Below are positions 28,089-38,882 of a stretch of DNA of 64,000 bases, piece by piece. The notes under the pieces are model-generated. The model searched no databases. It had not been told where the DNA came from and saw nothing but the letters and a program-made list of their open reading frames with translations. Source of the DNA: Pseudomonas sp. AKS31 (lineage in GTDB: Bacteria > Pseudomonadota > Gammaproteobacteria > Pseudomonadales > Pseudomonadaceae); NCBI RefSeq assembly GCF_023634765.1, contig NZ_JAMLFX010000001.1, positions 86,370-150,369 of the forward strand. The letters run 5' to 3'. The first letter of the stretch is position 1. Each line of letters opens with the position of its first letter. The translations under genes were made by a program, and so were the position numbers.

Positions 28089-28901
28089 TTGGAAGGTCGT
28101 TTCGACTTCTCCAGACTGATGAAAAAGGCGTCCCTTGCGGGCGCCTTTTTTGTGTCTGCGATTTGGCTGTCCGTCGCCCAGGCCTTTTGCCCGGCGCCTG
28201 CAGGACTGACCAGCGTCACGGTGCAGCGCGTAGTCGATGGCGACACACTGCGCCTGAGCGATGGTCGCAGCGTACGGATGATCGGCCTCAACACGCCTGA
28301 ACTGGGCAGGCAGGGTCGCAGCGACGAACCCTTCGCAGTGGCGGCACGCCAACGCCTGCAAGCGCTGGTCGATGCCAGCGGCGGACGTGTCGGTTTGCTG
28401 CCTGGCAGGCAAGCCAAAGACCATTACGGGCGTACGCTTGCGCATATTTACAGCGCCAGTGGCGCCAATCTCGAAGCGCAAATGCTCGCCGATGGCCTCG
28501 GTTTCCAGGTCGCAGTCGCGCCGAATGTCGATCTTGTTGCCTGTCAGCAAGCCGCCGAACGCAGTGCGCGCAAGGCCGGACTGGGCCTCTGGCGGCAATC
28601 GCCTGTACTGAAAGCGGAGCAGATCCAGCGCTCGGGTTTCGCCGTGATCAGTGGGCGTGTGAGCAAGGTTCAACGCAATCGCGGCGGAATCTGGATCGAG
28701 TTGCAGGATGCGCTTGTATTGCGCGTTGCACCCAATCTGGTCGGACAATTCGACAATGCCCGTTTGCAGGCGCTCAAAGGCAAGCAGATCGAGGCTCGCG
28801 GCTGGATCGTCGATCGTTCGCGGCGCGGTGGGCTGCAATCCGGGCAGTCGCGTTGGTTGCTGCCGCTGACCGATTCTTCAATGTTGCAAAGATCACCCTG
28901 A
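28089..28901 (+). CDS. Exported thermonuclease-family (SNase-like) nuclease
   Basis: A 270-residue protein with a Sec signal (MKKASLAGAFFVSAIWLSVAQA, ending near residue 32) followed by a staphylococcal-nuclease domain. VQRVVDGDTLRL, RMIGLNTPEL and DHYGRTLAHIY carry the expected Asp, Arg and Glu residues. A further domain of about 90 residues of OB-like character follows (ISGRVSKVQRNRGGIWIEL). TTG 28089 has GAGG nine bases upstream; ATG 28119 gives a tidier signal peptide but has no ribosome-binding site. The rpmE terminator lies within codons 12-21, so expression may depend on terminator read-through. Confidence 0.8.
   Translation: MEGRFDFSRLMKKASLAGAFFVSAIWLSVAQAFCPAPAGLTSVTVQRVVDGDTLRLSDGRSVRMIGLNTPELGRQGRSDEPFAVAARQRLQALVDASGGRVGLLPGRQAKDHYGRTLAHIYSASGANLEAQMLADGLGFQVAVAPNVDLVACQQAAERSARKAGLGLWRQSPVLKAEQIQRSGFAVISGRVSKVQRNRGGIWIELQDALVLRVAPNLVGQFDNARLQALKGKQIEARGWIVDRSRRGGLQSGQSRWLLPLTDSSMLQRSP
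28122..28151 (+). terminator. Intrinsic terminator of rpmE inside the nuclease coding region
   Basis: GGCG-T-CCC pairs with GGG-CGCC around TTGC. It is preceded by AAAAA and followed by six T. It lies immediately after the candidate ATG 28119 of the nuclease gene and forms part of its signal-peptide codons. Confidence 0.8.
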
Positions 28902-29084
28902 AGAAAAATTGTAGACATTTTTTCTGTCGATTGTGAACAGTCCAGCCCTTGTGCGCCGTGGCTCTTGGCCCAAAGTCGTAGGGCAGGGCGCTTGACAGGG
29001 GTGACCGCTCAGTCTTGTGGGGACTTTGCGAGGCGCGTATCCTCGCTGACCAGTCTGTCCAACAGTAAAAAGCGGAATGCCAAA

Positions 29085-30353
29085 ATGTCTGATCTGAAAA
29101 CTGCCGCTCTCGAATATCATGCCAATCCTCGTCCAGGGAAGCTGAGTGTCGAGCTCACCAAGGCCACTGCTACCGCTCGCGACTTGTCGCTGGCCTACAG
29201 CCCCGGCGTAGCTGAACCAGTGCGTGAGATCGCTCGCGATCCTGAACTGGCCTACAAATACACCGGCAAGGGCAACCTGGTTGCAGTCATTTCCGATGGC
29301 ACCGCGATTCTCGGCCTGGGCAACCTCGGCCCATTGGCTTCCAAGCCAGTAATGGAAGGTAAAGGCGTTCTGTTCAAGCGCTTCGCCGGCATCGACGTTT
29401 TCGACATCGAAGTCGACTCCGAAAGCCCGCAAGCCTTCATCGACACCGTCAAGCGTATCTCCATCACCTTCGGTGGCATCAACCTGGAAGACATCAAGGC
29501 ACCTGAGTGCTTTGAGATCGAACGTGCTCTGATTGAGCAGTGCGACATTCCGGTGTTCCACGATGACCAGCACGGCACCGCGATCGTGACCGCTGCGGGC
29601 ATGATCAACGCCCTGGAAATCGCTGGCAAAACCCTGCCAGACGCCAAGATCGTCTGCCTGGGCGCCGGCGCTGCCGCCATCTCCTGCATGAAACTGCTGG
29701 TGAGCATGGGCGCTCGCATCGAAAACATCTTCATGGTTGACCGTACCGGTGTGATCCACTCCGGCCGTGACGACCTGAACCAGTACAAAGCCGTATTCGC
29801 TCACGCCACCGACAAGCGCACTCTGGCTGACGCACTGGCAGGCGCTGACGTGTTCGTCGGTCTGTCCGGCCCGAACCTGCTGAGCGCTGAAGGACTGCTG
29901 TCGATGGCGGCCAACCCGATCGTGTTCGCCTGCTCGAACCCGGATCCGGAAATCTCCCCGGAACTGGCGCACGCTACTCGCAGCGACGTGATCATGGCCA
30001 CCGGCCGTTCGGACTACCCGAACCAGGTCAACAACGTACTGGGCTTCCCGTTCATCTTCCGTGGTGCTCTGGACGTTCGCGCCAAGCGCATCAACGAAGA
30101 AATGAAAGTGGCTGCAGCCAACGCCCTGCGTGAACTGGCCAAGCTGCCTGTTCCACAGGACGTGTGCGATGCCTACGGCGGCGCGCCGCTGGAGTTCGGC
30201 CGTGAGTACATCATTCCGAAGCCAATGGACAAGCGCCTGATCACCCTGATCTCCGACGCTGTGGCCAAAGCTGCGATCGAGACTGGTGTGGCGACCCTGC
30301 CATATCCGAAGAACTACCCGCTGAAAAGCGTGGATGACGTGTTCAACGGCTAA
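29085..30353 (+). CDS. maeB: NADP-dependent malic enzyme, short form (MaeB-type)
   Basis: A 422-residue enzyme that decarboxylates malate to pyruvate. The malic signature is in AYSPGVAEPVREIA, the active-site stretch in FHDDQHGTAIVTAAG and the dinucleotide-binding loop in VCLGAGAAAISCM. The phosphotransacetylase-like C-terminal domain of enterobacterial MaeB (about 760 residues) is absent; the short form is normal in Pseudomonas. NADP preference is inferred. The 183-bp upstream region contains TTGACA at about 28,993 but no convincing -10 box. A strong terminator follows. Confidence 0.9.
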   Translation: MSDLKTAALEYHANPRPGKLSVELTKATATARDLSLAYSPGVAEPVREIARDPELAYKYTGKGNLVAVISDGTAILGLGNLGPLASKPVMEGKGVLFKRFAGIDVFDIEVDSESPQAFIDTVKRISITFGGINLEDIKAPECFEIERALIEQCDIPVFHDDQHGTAIVTAAGMINALEIAGKTLPDAKIVCLGAGAAAISCMKLLVSMGARIENIFMVDRTGVIHSGRDDLNQYKAVFAHATDKRTLADALAGADVFVGLSGPNLLSAEGLLSMAANPIVFACSNPDPEISPELAHATRSDVIMATGRSDYPNQVNNVLGFPFIFRGALDVRAKRINEEMKVAAANALRELAKLPVPQDVCDAYGGAPLEFGREYIIPKPMDKRLITLISDAVAKAAIETGVATLPYPKNYPLKSVDDVFNG

Positions 30354-30374
30354 GCCGTTGTAGCACTTCAACCG

Positions 30375-30406
30375 AAAGCCCCGGCTCGTGAGAGTCGGGG
30401 CTTTTT
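30375..30406 (+). terminator. Intrinsic terminator of malic enzyme gene
   Basis: AAAGCCCCG/CGGGGCTTT with a short inner GCTC/GAG stem, a GTGA loop and a T-run. It starts 21 bp after the stop codon. Confidence 0.9.
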
Positions 30407-30425
30407 ATTGCCTGAAGATCAAGAG

Positions 30426-30605
30426 CCCCTCACCCTAACCCTCTCCCTGAGTGAGAGGGGACTGACCGTGGGAGATTCGCGAGATACACCGACCTGAAAG
30501 TGCATTAGCGCCTATGGATTCAACACAGCACGTTCAGGTCGGCATCCCTCACCAGCATCCCCCAATCAGTTCCCTCTCCCATTGGGAGAGGGCTAGGGTG
30601 AGGGG
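30426..30605 (+). repeat. Nested inverted-repeat element, copy C
   Basis: The outer arms CCCTCACCC and GGGTGAGGGG carry CTCTCCC hairpins. Inner arms CCGACCTGAA and TTCAGGTCGG enclose TATGGATTCAA. It has the same orientation as copy B (shared CAGCATCCCC...ATCAGT before the right arm). It sits between two terminators in the 320-bp gap between malic enzyme and mrcA. Confidence 0.85.
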
Positions 30606-30623
30606 CTCTTGATCTTCAGCCAT

Positions 30624-30660
30624 AAAAAAGCCCCGCACTTCTCACGAAGGCGGGGCTTTT
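30624..30660 (-). terminator. Bidirectional terminator at the mrcA 3' end
   Basis: AAAAGCCCCGC and GCGGGGCTTTT pair around a 12-nt loop. A-runs on the left give the T-run for the minus strand, 14 bp after the mrcA stop. Confidence 0.88.
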
Positions 30661-30673
30661 CAATGGCGCTGGA

Positions 30674-33121
30674 TCAGAACAAATCGATCGGCGCCTGCTC
30701 ATCCGCCGGCAGCGGGCTGCCCGGTACGGCGCCATTACCCAGCTCGTTCACCGACGGCGGTGTGTCCTCAGACTTGAACAGTTCGAAATACGCGCCCGGC
30801 GTGCTCGGTGTCGCCGCACGGCCGCTGACCGGGTCCACCCGCAGGCTGAGGATGCCCTCCGGCTCAGGCTGCACGTGCGGCGGCTTGTCCTTCAGCGCAG
30901 CTGACATGTAGTTCATCCAGATCGGCAGCGCCACGGTGCCGCCGAATTCACGACGACCGAGGCTTTCTGGCTGGTCGAAACCGGTCCACACGGTGGTGAC
31001 GTAATCGGCGTTGTAACCGGAGAACCAGGCATCTTTCGATTCGTTGGTAGTACCGGTTTTACCGGCGATATCGCTGCGGCCCATGGCCAGTGCGCGACGG
31101 CCGGTGCCGAGCTTGATCACGTCCTGCAGCATGCTGTTGAGGATGTACGTGGTGCGCCCATCGACGATACGTTCCGCGACGGCGGGTGCTTGTGGCACAG
31201 CTGCGTTGCCCGGGGCTTCGCCCGGAACCGGCGCGGCATTGACCGTGAACGATTGAGTATCCGGCGCGGCGAAACCGTCCGTCGCCGAACCGCCCTGAGG
31301 CACGGTTGGCGGGTTGGCGAGAAACAGCGTGTCGCCGTTACGGCTTTCGATCTTGTCGATGATGTACGGGGTGATCTTGTAGCCGCCGTTGGCGAACGTA
31401 CTCCAACCGGTCGCAATTTCCATCGGCGTCAGCGTTGCAGTGCCCAGCGCCAGCGACAGGTTGGGCGGCAGATCCTGCTTGTTGAAGCCGAAACGGGTGA
31501 TGTAGTCGATGGTCTTGCCTACGCCCATCGCCTGCAGCAAGCGGATAGACACCAGGTTACGCGACTTGTACAGCGCCTCGCGCAAGCGGATCGGGCCGAG
31601 GAAGGTGTTGGTGTCGTTCTTCGGACGCCAGACCTTGTCCAGGTACTCGTCGACGAACACGATCGGCGCGTCGTTGACCAGCGTGGCGGCGGTGTAGCCG
31701 CTATCCAGCGCAGCGCTGTAGACGAACGGCTTGAAGCTCGAGCCCGGCTGACGCTTGGCCTGCATCGCGCGGTTGTAGTTGCTCTGCTCGAAGGCAAAAC
31801 CGCCGACCAGCGAGCGAATCGCACCGTTCTGCGGATCCAGCGACACCAGCGCACCTTGTGCCTGCGGAATCTGGCTGAACTTCAGCGAATTGTCTTTCTG
31901 ACGCTGCACGCGAACCAGATCGCCGACCTGCGCCACATCCGACGGCTGGCGCGGATTGGCGCCCATGCTGTTGGTGTTGAGGAACGGTCGCGCCCATTTC
32001 ATGGTGTCCCAGGCGACGTGTTCTTCGCCGGTGCGGGTCAGCACTTGCAGGCCGTTCTTGTCGACCTGGGTGACGATGACCGGCTCCAGGCTGCTGATGG
32101 TGCGCTGCTTGGTCAGTTCGCTGGCCCACGCTTCGCGTGTCTTGCCCGGCAGGCGCGACTCGGGGCCGCGGTAACCGTGACGCTGGTCGTAGGTCATCAA
32201 ACCTTCGTGCAGCGCGGTGTTGGCCATTTCCTGCAGGTTGCTCGGCACCGTGGTGGTGACGCGGAAACCTTCGGTGTAAGCGTCGCTGCCATAACGGCCG
32301 ACCATTTCGGCGCGGGCCATTTCAGCGATGTACGGTGCGTTCACTTCCGGGGTCGGCACGTGATAGCTGGCGTTCAGCGGCTCGTTGATCGCCGCGGTGT
32401 AGTCCGCTTCGCTGATCTTGCCGAGCTTGTACATGCGCCCGAGGATCCAGTCGCGGCGCTCTTTGCTGCGCGCCGGGTTGGCCAGCGGGTTGAAGCGCGA
32501 CGGCGCCTTCGGCAGGCCGGCGATCATCGCCATCTGCGCCAGACTGACATCTCGGATCGACTTGCCGTAATACACCTGCGCCGCTGCTTCGATGCCATAG
32601 GCGCGGTTGCCCAGATAGATCTTGTTCACGTACAGCTCAAGGATTTCATCCTTGGTCAGCTGCCGCTCGATCTGCAGCGCCAGAAGAATTTCCGTGGTTT
32701 TGCGCGAGAAGCTGCGTTCGCTGGTCAGGAAGAAGTTCTTCGCCACCTGCATGGTGATGGTGCTACCGCCAGACTGAATGTGCCCGCTTTTGACCAGTTG
32801 GGTCGCGGCGCGCATCAGGCTGCTCGGATCGACACCATAGTGGTTGGCAAAATTGTCGTCTTCAGCACTTAGTAACGCATTAATGAAATTGGGGGGAATG
32901 TCGGCGAAACGGATCGGTGTACGGCGCATTTCGCCAAATTCTGCGATCAACTTGTTGTCGCTGCTGTAGACCCGCAGCGGAATCTGCAACTGAATGCTTC
33001 GCAGGGCCTCCACAGACGGCAAACCCGGACTAAGGTAAAGAAACGCGCCGCTGAGACCTAAAAGCAGTCCGCAGAAAACGGCGACGATGGACCAACCGAA
33101 AAATTTCAGCAGACGAATCAA
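30674..33121 (-). CDS. mrcA: Penicillin-binding protein 1A (bifunctional peptidoglycan synthase)
   Basis: An 815-residue inner-membrane enzyme that polymerises and cross-links peptidoglycan. A membrane anchor lies at about residues 8-28. The GT51 domain follows, with catalytic Glu in SAEDDNFANHYGVD and QIERQLTKDEILELYVN. An OB-like insert and the transpeptidase come next, with SSFK (SxxK) in RQPGSSFKPFVY and KTG in AGKTGTTN. The start is uncertain: TTG 33121 (MIRLLKFFG) agrees with the family but has a weak ribosome-binding site, and GTG 33178 would add 19 atypical residues. It is divergent from pilM, as in other Pseudomonas (where it is also called ponA). Confidence 0.92.
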   Translation of the reverse strand: MIRLLKFFGWSIVAVFCGLLLGLSGAFLYLSPGLPSVEALRSIQLQIPLRVYSSDNKLIAEFGEMRRTPIRFADIPPNFINALLSAEDDNFANHYGVDPSSLMRAATQLVKSGHIQSGGSTITMQVAKNFFLTSERSFSRKTTEILLALQIERQLTKDEILELYVNKIYLGNRAYGIEAAAQVYYGKSIRDVSLAQMAMIAGLPKAPSRFNPLANPARSKERRDWILGRMYKLGKISEADYTAAINEPLNASYHVPTPEVNAPYIAEMARAEMVGRYGSDAYTEGFRVTTTVPSNLQEMANTALHEGLMTYDQRHGYRGPESRLPGKTREAWASELTKQRTISSLEPVIVTQVDKNGLQVLTRTGEEHVAWDTMKWARPFLNTNSMGANPRQPSDVAQVGDLVRVQRQKDNSLKFSQIPQAQGALVSLDPQNGAIRSLVGGFAFEQSNYNRAMQAKRQPGSSFKPFVYSAALDSGYTAATLVNDAPIVFVDEYLDKVWRPKNDTNTFLGPIRLREALYKSRNLVSIRLLQAMGVGKTIDYITRFGFNKQDLPPNLSLALGTATLTPMEIATGWSTFANGGYKITPYIIDKIESRNGDTLFLANPPTVPQGGSATDGFAAPDTQSFTVNAAPVPGEAPGNAAVPQAPAVAERIVDGRTTYILNSMLQDVIKLGTGRRALAMGRSDIAGKTGTTNESKDAWFSGYNADYVTTVWTGFDQPESLGRREFGGTVALPIWMNYMSAALKDKPPHVQPEPEGILSLRVDPVSGRAATPSTPGAYFELFKSEDTPPSVNELGNGAVPGSPLPADEQAPIDLF

Positions 33122-33310
33122 GGCTTTTGGACATCCAGGGCAAAGAATGAATTTGGCGACGGGGCTCCGGCTACACACAGAACCATCCGCGCTTGCAGTA
33201 AAAAGCGGAAAAAAACGCTGGGCATTATAAGCACTTTTCTGCTGGGGGCGTCATTTGCGCTTCTGTCAAGACGGGGTGAAGGAACGCAATGCGTATTACA
33301 GAGTCCGTAA

Positions 33311-34401
<1,091 letters not shown>

Positions 34402-34402
<1 letters not shown>

Positions 34403-34968
34403 TGGCGCGGATCAACCTCCTTCCGTGGCGCGAAGAACGTCGCGAAGAGCGGCGCAAACGCTTTCTGCTGGCCTTGATCGGCGTGGTGGTCGGCTCGGTC
34501 GGCGCAGTGCTGATTGCCGATCAAATCATCAGTGCCGCCATCGAGCGGCAAGTGGGGCGCAACGACTACATCGGCAAGCAGATCGCCGTGGTCGACGAAC
34601 GGATCAAACAGATCAGCGATCTCAAGGCCCGTCGCCAGCAACTGGTCGAGCGCATGCGCATCATTCAGGACTTGCAGGGCAACCGGCAGATCAGCGGGCG
34701 AATCTTCGATCAACTGGCGCGCACGCTGCCGGACGGGGTGTATTTCACCGATGTAAAGATGGTCGGCAAAACCCTGTCGATCAGTGGCGCTGCGGAATCG
34801 AACAACCGGGTCTCGGACCTGATGCGCAATCTGGAGGCTTCGGACTGGTTCGACGCACCGAGCCTCAACGAGGTGAAGGCGACGACTGCAGGCCAGGTGG
34901 ATCAGGCCAACACCTTTGAGCTGACGGTACGACAGAGCCAGCCCCGCACCGTGGAGGACGAGCAATGA
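34402..34968 (+). CDS. pilN: Type IV pilus inner-membrane protein PilN
   Basis: A 188-residue bitopic protein. The conserved cytoplasmic tail MARINLLPWR is the PilM-binding peptide. A membrane segment follows (about 22-42), then a coiled coil and a ferredoxin-like periplasmic domain that pairs with PilO. The start overlaps the pilM stop by one base. Confidence 0.95.
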
Positions 34969-35588
34969 AGCCGTCCGAGTGGCTGGAAAGTCTGCGCGAC
35001 ATCGATTTCAACGATCTTGATACCAGCAACATCGGCTCATGGCCGGCGGCAGTGAAAGCCATCGCCGGGGCGCTGTTGATGGTGTTGGTCCTGGCGCTTG
35101 GCTATAACTTTTTCATCAGTGACCTGGAAAACCAGCTGGAGGCCAAGCGCGAGGAAGAAGCCACGCTCAAGGAACAGTTCGCCAGCAAGGCGCGCCTGTC
35201 AGCCAACCTTGAGCTGTACACCCAGCAAATGAAGGAGATGGAAAACACCTTCGGCGTGTTGTTGCGCCAATTGCCCAGTGACACCGAAGTGCCGGGACTG
35301 CTCGAAGACATCACCCGCACCGGTCTGGGCAGTGGCCTGGAGTTCGAAGAGATCAAGCTGCTGCCGGAGGTCACTCAGCAGTTTTATATCGAGCTGCCGA
35401 TCCAGATCACCGTCACCGGCGCCTATCACGACCTGGCCACTTTCGTCAGTGGCGTGGCCGGGCTGCCGCGCATTGTCACCTTGCATGATTTCGAACTCGC
35501 TCCTGCCGATAAAGAGGGCGGGCCGAAGCTGCGCATGAGCATCCTTGCCAAGACCTATCGCTATAACGACAAGGGGCTGCAGAAATGA
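34965..35588 (+). CDS. pilO: Type IV pilus inner-membrane protein PilO
   Basis: A 207-residue bitopic protein with a cytoplasmic N-terminus, a membrane segment (about 28-50), a coiled coil rich in Glu/Lys, and a periplasmic ferredoxin-like fold. It forms heterodimers with PilN and contacts PilP. It overlaps pilN by four bases (ATGA). Confidence 0.95.
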   Translation: MKPSEWLESLRDIDFNDLDTSNIGSWPAAVKAIAGALLMVLVLALGYNFFISDLENQLEAKREEEATLKEQFASKARLSANLELYTQQMKEMENTFGVLLRQLPSDTEVPGLLEDITRTGLGSGLEFEEIKLLPEVTQQFYIELPIQITVTGAYHDLATFVSGVAGLPRIVTLHDFELAPADKEGGPKLRMSILAKTYRYNDKGLQK

Positions 35589-36112
35589 GCCCGATTCGTT
35601 ACATCGCGTTGTCGATGACGCTGCTCGCGCTGAACGGTTGTGGTGGCAGCGATGACTTCAGTGATCTCGACGCCTATATGAACGAAGTGCGCCTGCGCCC
35701 GGCAGGCAGGATTGAACCAACCCCGACATTCCGGTCTTACCCAACATTCACTTACAGCGCTGCCAACTTGCGCAGTCCGTTCTCGCGCCAGGTGCGCGTC
35801 GATCTGGCCGGGCAGAAGCACGGCTCGCGCAATGTCAAACCCGACCCCAACCGGGTCAAGCAATACCTCGAAGGTTTCAACATCGAGCAGTTCGAGATGG
35901 TCGGCACGATTGCCAATGCTTCCGGCTCCTTCGCGTTGTTGCGCGGCGCTGGCGGTGTGCATCGCTTGAAGGTCGGCGATTACCTGGGGCGCAACGACGG
36001 TCGCATCGTTGCCATCAGCGCCACCCAGGTCGATGTGGTCGAGATCGTGCCCGACGGCGAAGGCGCCTGGCTGGAGCGTCCGCGCACCATTCCTTTGAAA
36101 GAGCACTCATAG
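35585..36112 (+). CDS. pilP: Type IV pilus lipoprotein PilP
   Basis: A 175-residue inner-membrane lipoprotein. The lipobox is LNGC with the lipidated Cys near residue 19, followed by an unstructured stretch that binds PilN/PilO and a C-terminal beta-rich domain (FALLRGAGGVHRLKVGDYLGRNDGRI) that contacts the secretin. It overlaps pilO by four bases and leads into pilQ after 13 bp. Confidence 0.95.
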   Translation: MSPIRYIALSMTLLALNGCGGSDDFSDLDAYMNEVRLRPAGRIEPTPTFRSYPTFTYSAANLRSPFSRQVRVDLAGQKHGSRNVKPDPNRVKQYLEGFNIEQFEMVGTIANASGSFALLRGAGGVHRLKVGDYLGRNDGRIVAISATQVDVVEIVPDGEGAWLERPRTIPLKEHS

Positions 36113-36125
36113 TGGAAGTCGAATA

Positions 36126-38207
36126 ATGAACAGGATTTTCTCCACCCTCGGTTTTTCGCTATGGATAGCGCTGATGTCGCCGATGGTACTCGCGGCCAAT
36201 CTGAAGACGCTGGACGTGGCGGCGTTGCCGGGTGATCGCATCGAGCTGAAGTTGTCGTTCGACGGCCCACCACCACAACCCAAGGGCTACACCACCGAAT
36301 CACCAGCGCGGATTGCCCTGGATCTGCCCGGCGTCGCCAGTCAGTTGGCCAGCAAGAGCCTTGATCTGGGCAGCGGCAATGCACGCACGGCCACGGTGGT
36401 TGAGGCCAAGGAGCGCACGCGGCTGATTGTCAGCCTGACGCAACTGGTACCGTACACCACGCGGGTTGAGGGCAATAATCTGTTCGTGGTGGTCGGTCAG
36501 GGCGCACCGGCCATCGCGCCGCGTTCTGTTGCCGCTGCACCGCGCGCTACCGCGAAAGCGGCTGCGCCCGCCAAGGCATTTGTGCCGAAAAGCCGGGCGA
36601 TTCGCGGTGTGGACTTCCAGCGTGGAACGGCAGGTGAAGGCAATGTCGTCATCGATCTGTCCGATCCGACCATAGCCCCGGATATCCAGGAGCATGACGG
36701 CAAGATCATCCTCAGCTTCGCGCGCACGCAGTTGCCGGACAAGCTGCGGGTACGCCTCGACGTCAAGGATTTCGCCACCCCGGTGCAATTCGTCAATGCC
36801 GGGGTAACCGCTGATCGCACGGTTATTACGGTTGAACCCAGTGGCACCTATGAGTACTCCACCTTCCAGACCGACAACAAACTGACCGTCAGCATCCGCC
36901 CGATGACTGTCGATGACCTGCAAAAGCGTAACGCTGACCGCCAGGCGTACGTTGGTGAAAAGCTCTCGCTGAACTTCCAGGACATTGATGTGCGCTCGGT
37001 ACTGCAACTGATCGCCGACTTCACCAACCTCAATCTGGTTGCCAGCGACACGGTGCAGGGTGGCATCACCTTGCGTCTGCAAAATGTGCCATGGGATCAG
37101 GCCCTGGATCTGGTGTTGAAAACCAAGGGCCTGGATAAACGCAAGATCGGCAATGTGCTGCTGGTGGCTCCGGCCGACGAAATCGCTGCCCGCGAGCGTC
37201 AGGAACTGGAGTCGCAGAAGCAGATCGCCGAACTGGCGCCGTTGCGCCGCGAACTGCTGCAAGTGAACTACGCCAAGGCGGCGGACATCGCCAAGCTGTT
37301 TCAGTCGGTGACCAGCGCCGAAGCAAAAATCGACGAACGCGGTTCGATTACCGTCGATGAGCGGACCAACAACATCATTGCCTACCAGACTCAGGATCGC
37401 CTCGACGAACTGCGGCGGATCGTGGCGCAACTGGATATTCCGGTGCGTCAGGTGATGATCGAGGCACGGATTGTCGAGGCCAACGTCGATTACGACAAAA
37501 GCCTGGGCGTACGCTGGGGCGGGTCGATCCAGAACAAGGGCAACTGGAACACCTCGGGTGTGAGCAACGGCACATCGACCACCATCGGTACGCCGGGCAG
37601 CACCAGCACCAACTCGCCGTTCGTCGACATGGGTACGGTGGGCAATACCTCAGGGATCGGCATCGCCTTCATCACCGATAACGTGCTGCTCGATCTCGAG
37701 CTGACCGCGATGGAGAAGACCGGCAACGGTGAAATCGTCTCGCAGCCGAAGGTGGTTACCTCCGACAAGGAGACCGCAAAAATCCTCAAAGGCACCGAGA
37801 TTCCGTATCAGGAAGCCAGTTCCAGCGGCGCGACGTCGGTGTCGTTCAAGGAGGCCTCGCTGTCACTGGAAGTCACCCCGCAGATAACCCCCGACAACCG
37901 CATCATCATGGAGGTCAAGGTCACCAAGGACGAACCGGATTACTTGAACAAAGTGCAGGATGTACCGCCGATCAAGAAAAACGAGGTCAACGCCAAGGTG
38001 CTGGTCAATGACGGCGAAACCATCGTGATTGGGGGCGTTTTCTCAAATACTCAAAGCAAGGTCGTAGATAAGGTGCCATTTCTTGGCGATGTGCCGTATC
38101 TTGGCCGCCTTTTCCGGCGTGATGTGGTTTCGGAGAAAAAATCCGAGCTGCTGGTATTTCTCACACCACGTATCATGAATAACCAGGCGATTGCTGTGAG
38201 TCGTTGA
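36126..38207 (+). CDS. pilQ: Type IV pilus outer-membrane secretin PilQ
   Basis: A 693-residue secretin through which the pilus passes. The Sec signal ends VLAAN near residue 24. Two AMIN-type peptidoglycan-binding domains follow (about 27-105 and 155-250), then the secretin N-domain ([25 protein letters not shown]) and N1 domain ([16 protein letters not shown]). The beta-barrel contains [24 protein letters not shown] and [15 protein letters not shown]. It ends four bases before aroK, so pil and aro genes share a transcript. Confidence 0.96.
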   Translation: MNRIFSTLGFSLWIALMSPMVLAANLKTLDVAALPGDRIELKLSFDGPPPQPKGYTTESPARIALDLPGVASQLASKSLDLGSGNARTATVVEAKERTRLIVSLTQLVPYTTRVEGNNLFVVVGQGAPAIAPRSVAAAPRATAKAAAPAKAFVPKSRAIRGVDFQRGTAGEGNVVIDLSDPTIAPDIQEHDGKIILSFARTQLPDKLRVRLDVKDFATPVQFVNAGVTADRTVITVEPSGTYEYSTFQTDNKLTVSIRPMTVDDLQKRNADRQAYVGEKLSLNFQDIDVRSVLQLIADFTNLNLVASDTVQGGITLRLQNVPWDQALDLVLKTKGLDKRKIGNVLLVAPADEIAARERQELESQKQIAELAPLRRELLQVNYAKAADIAKLFQSVTSAEAKIDERGSITVDERTNNIIAYQTQDRLDELRRIVAQLDIPVRQVMIEARIVEANVDYDKSLGVRWGGSIQNKGNWNTSGVSNGTSTTIGTPGSTSTNSPFVDMGTVGNTSGIGIAFITDNVLLDLELTAMEKTGNGEIVSQPKVVTSDKETAKILKGTEIPYQEASSSGATSVSFKEASLSLEVTPQITPDNRIIMEVKVTKDEPDYLNKVQDVPPIKKNEVNAKVLVNDGETIVIGGVFSNTQSKVVDKVPFLGDVPYLGRLFRRDVVSEKKSELLVFLTPRIMNNQAIAVSR

Positions 38208-38211
38208 TTCT

Positions 38212-38730
38212 GTGCGAAATTTGATTCTTGTAGGACCGATGGGCGCTGGAAAAAGCACCATCGGCCGGTTGCTGGCCAAAGAGCTGCGCCTGCCGTTCAA
38301 AGATTCCGACAAGGAAATTGAACTGCGCACGGGCGCCAATATCCCGTGGATCTTCGACAAGGAAGGCGAACCCGGCTTTCGTGACCGTGAGCAGGCGATG
38401 ATCGCCGAACTGTGCGCGTTTGATGGTGTGGTGTTGGCGACCGGCGGTGGCGCGGTGATGCGTGATGCCAATCGCAAGGCCCTGCATGAGGGTGGGCGAG
38501 TGGTGTATCTGCACGCCTCCGTGGAGCAGCAGGTCGGCCGCACGTCGCGCGACCGCAACCGGCCGTTGCTGCGTACCGCCAACCCGGAAAAAACCCTGCG
38601 TGACCTGCTGGCGATCCGCGATCCGCTCTATCGGGAAATCGCCGATCTGGTGGTGGAAACCGACGAACGGCCGCCACGCATGGTGGTGCTCGACATTCTC
38701 GATCGCCTGGCGCAACTTCCTCCCCGTTAA
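38212..38730 (+). CDS. aroK: Shikimate kinase
   Basis: A 172-residue P-loop kinase of aromatic amino acid synthesis. Walker [10 protein letters not shown] is near residues 8-16, the shikimate-binding Asp/Arg are in FKDSDKEIE and [11 protein letters not shown], and GGGAVM and the lid region (RPLLRTANP) are present. The start is GTG 38212, four bases after the pilQ stop. A 152-bp gap without visible features precedes aroB. Confidence 0.96.
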   Translation: MRNLILVGPMGAGKSTIGRLLAKELRLPFKDSDKEIELRTGANIPWIFDKEGEPGFRDREQAMIAELCAFDGVVLATGGGAVMRDANRKALHEGGRVVYLHASVEQQVGRTSRDRNRPLLRTANPEKTLRDLLAIRDPLYREIADLVVETDERPPRMVVLDILDRLAQLPPR

Positions 38731-38882
38731 AGCATCGCTCGAAATGCGCTATCCTCGGCGTCCTGTCATAGCCCGCCGAGGTTGTGGCGGATGGCGTGCG
38801 AGCGGCGTCATACCCGTTACAGGCCGCAGACAACCAATAATTCAGGGCAGGACGCCTGCTTCCATCTTCACTGTGGGGACAC

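Noticed and set aside
28991..29020. TTGACA upstream of the malic enzyme gene as a promoter
   Set aside because: The hexamer is perfect, but the position 17 bases downstream reads TTGTGG, a poor -10 box. It is not listed as a promoter.
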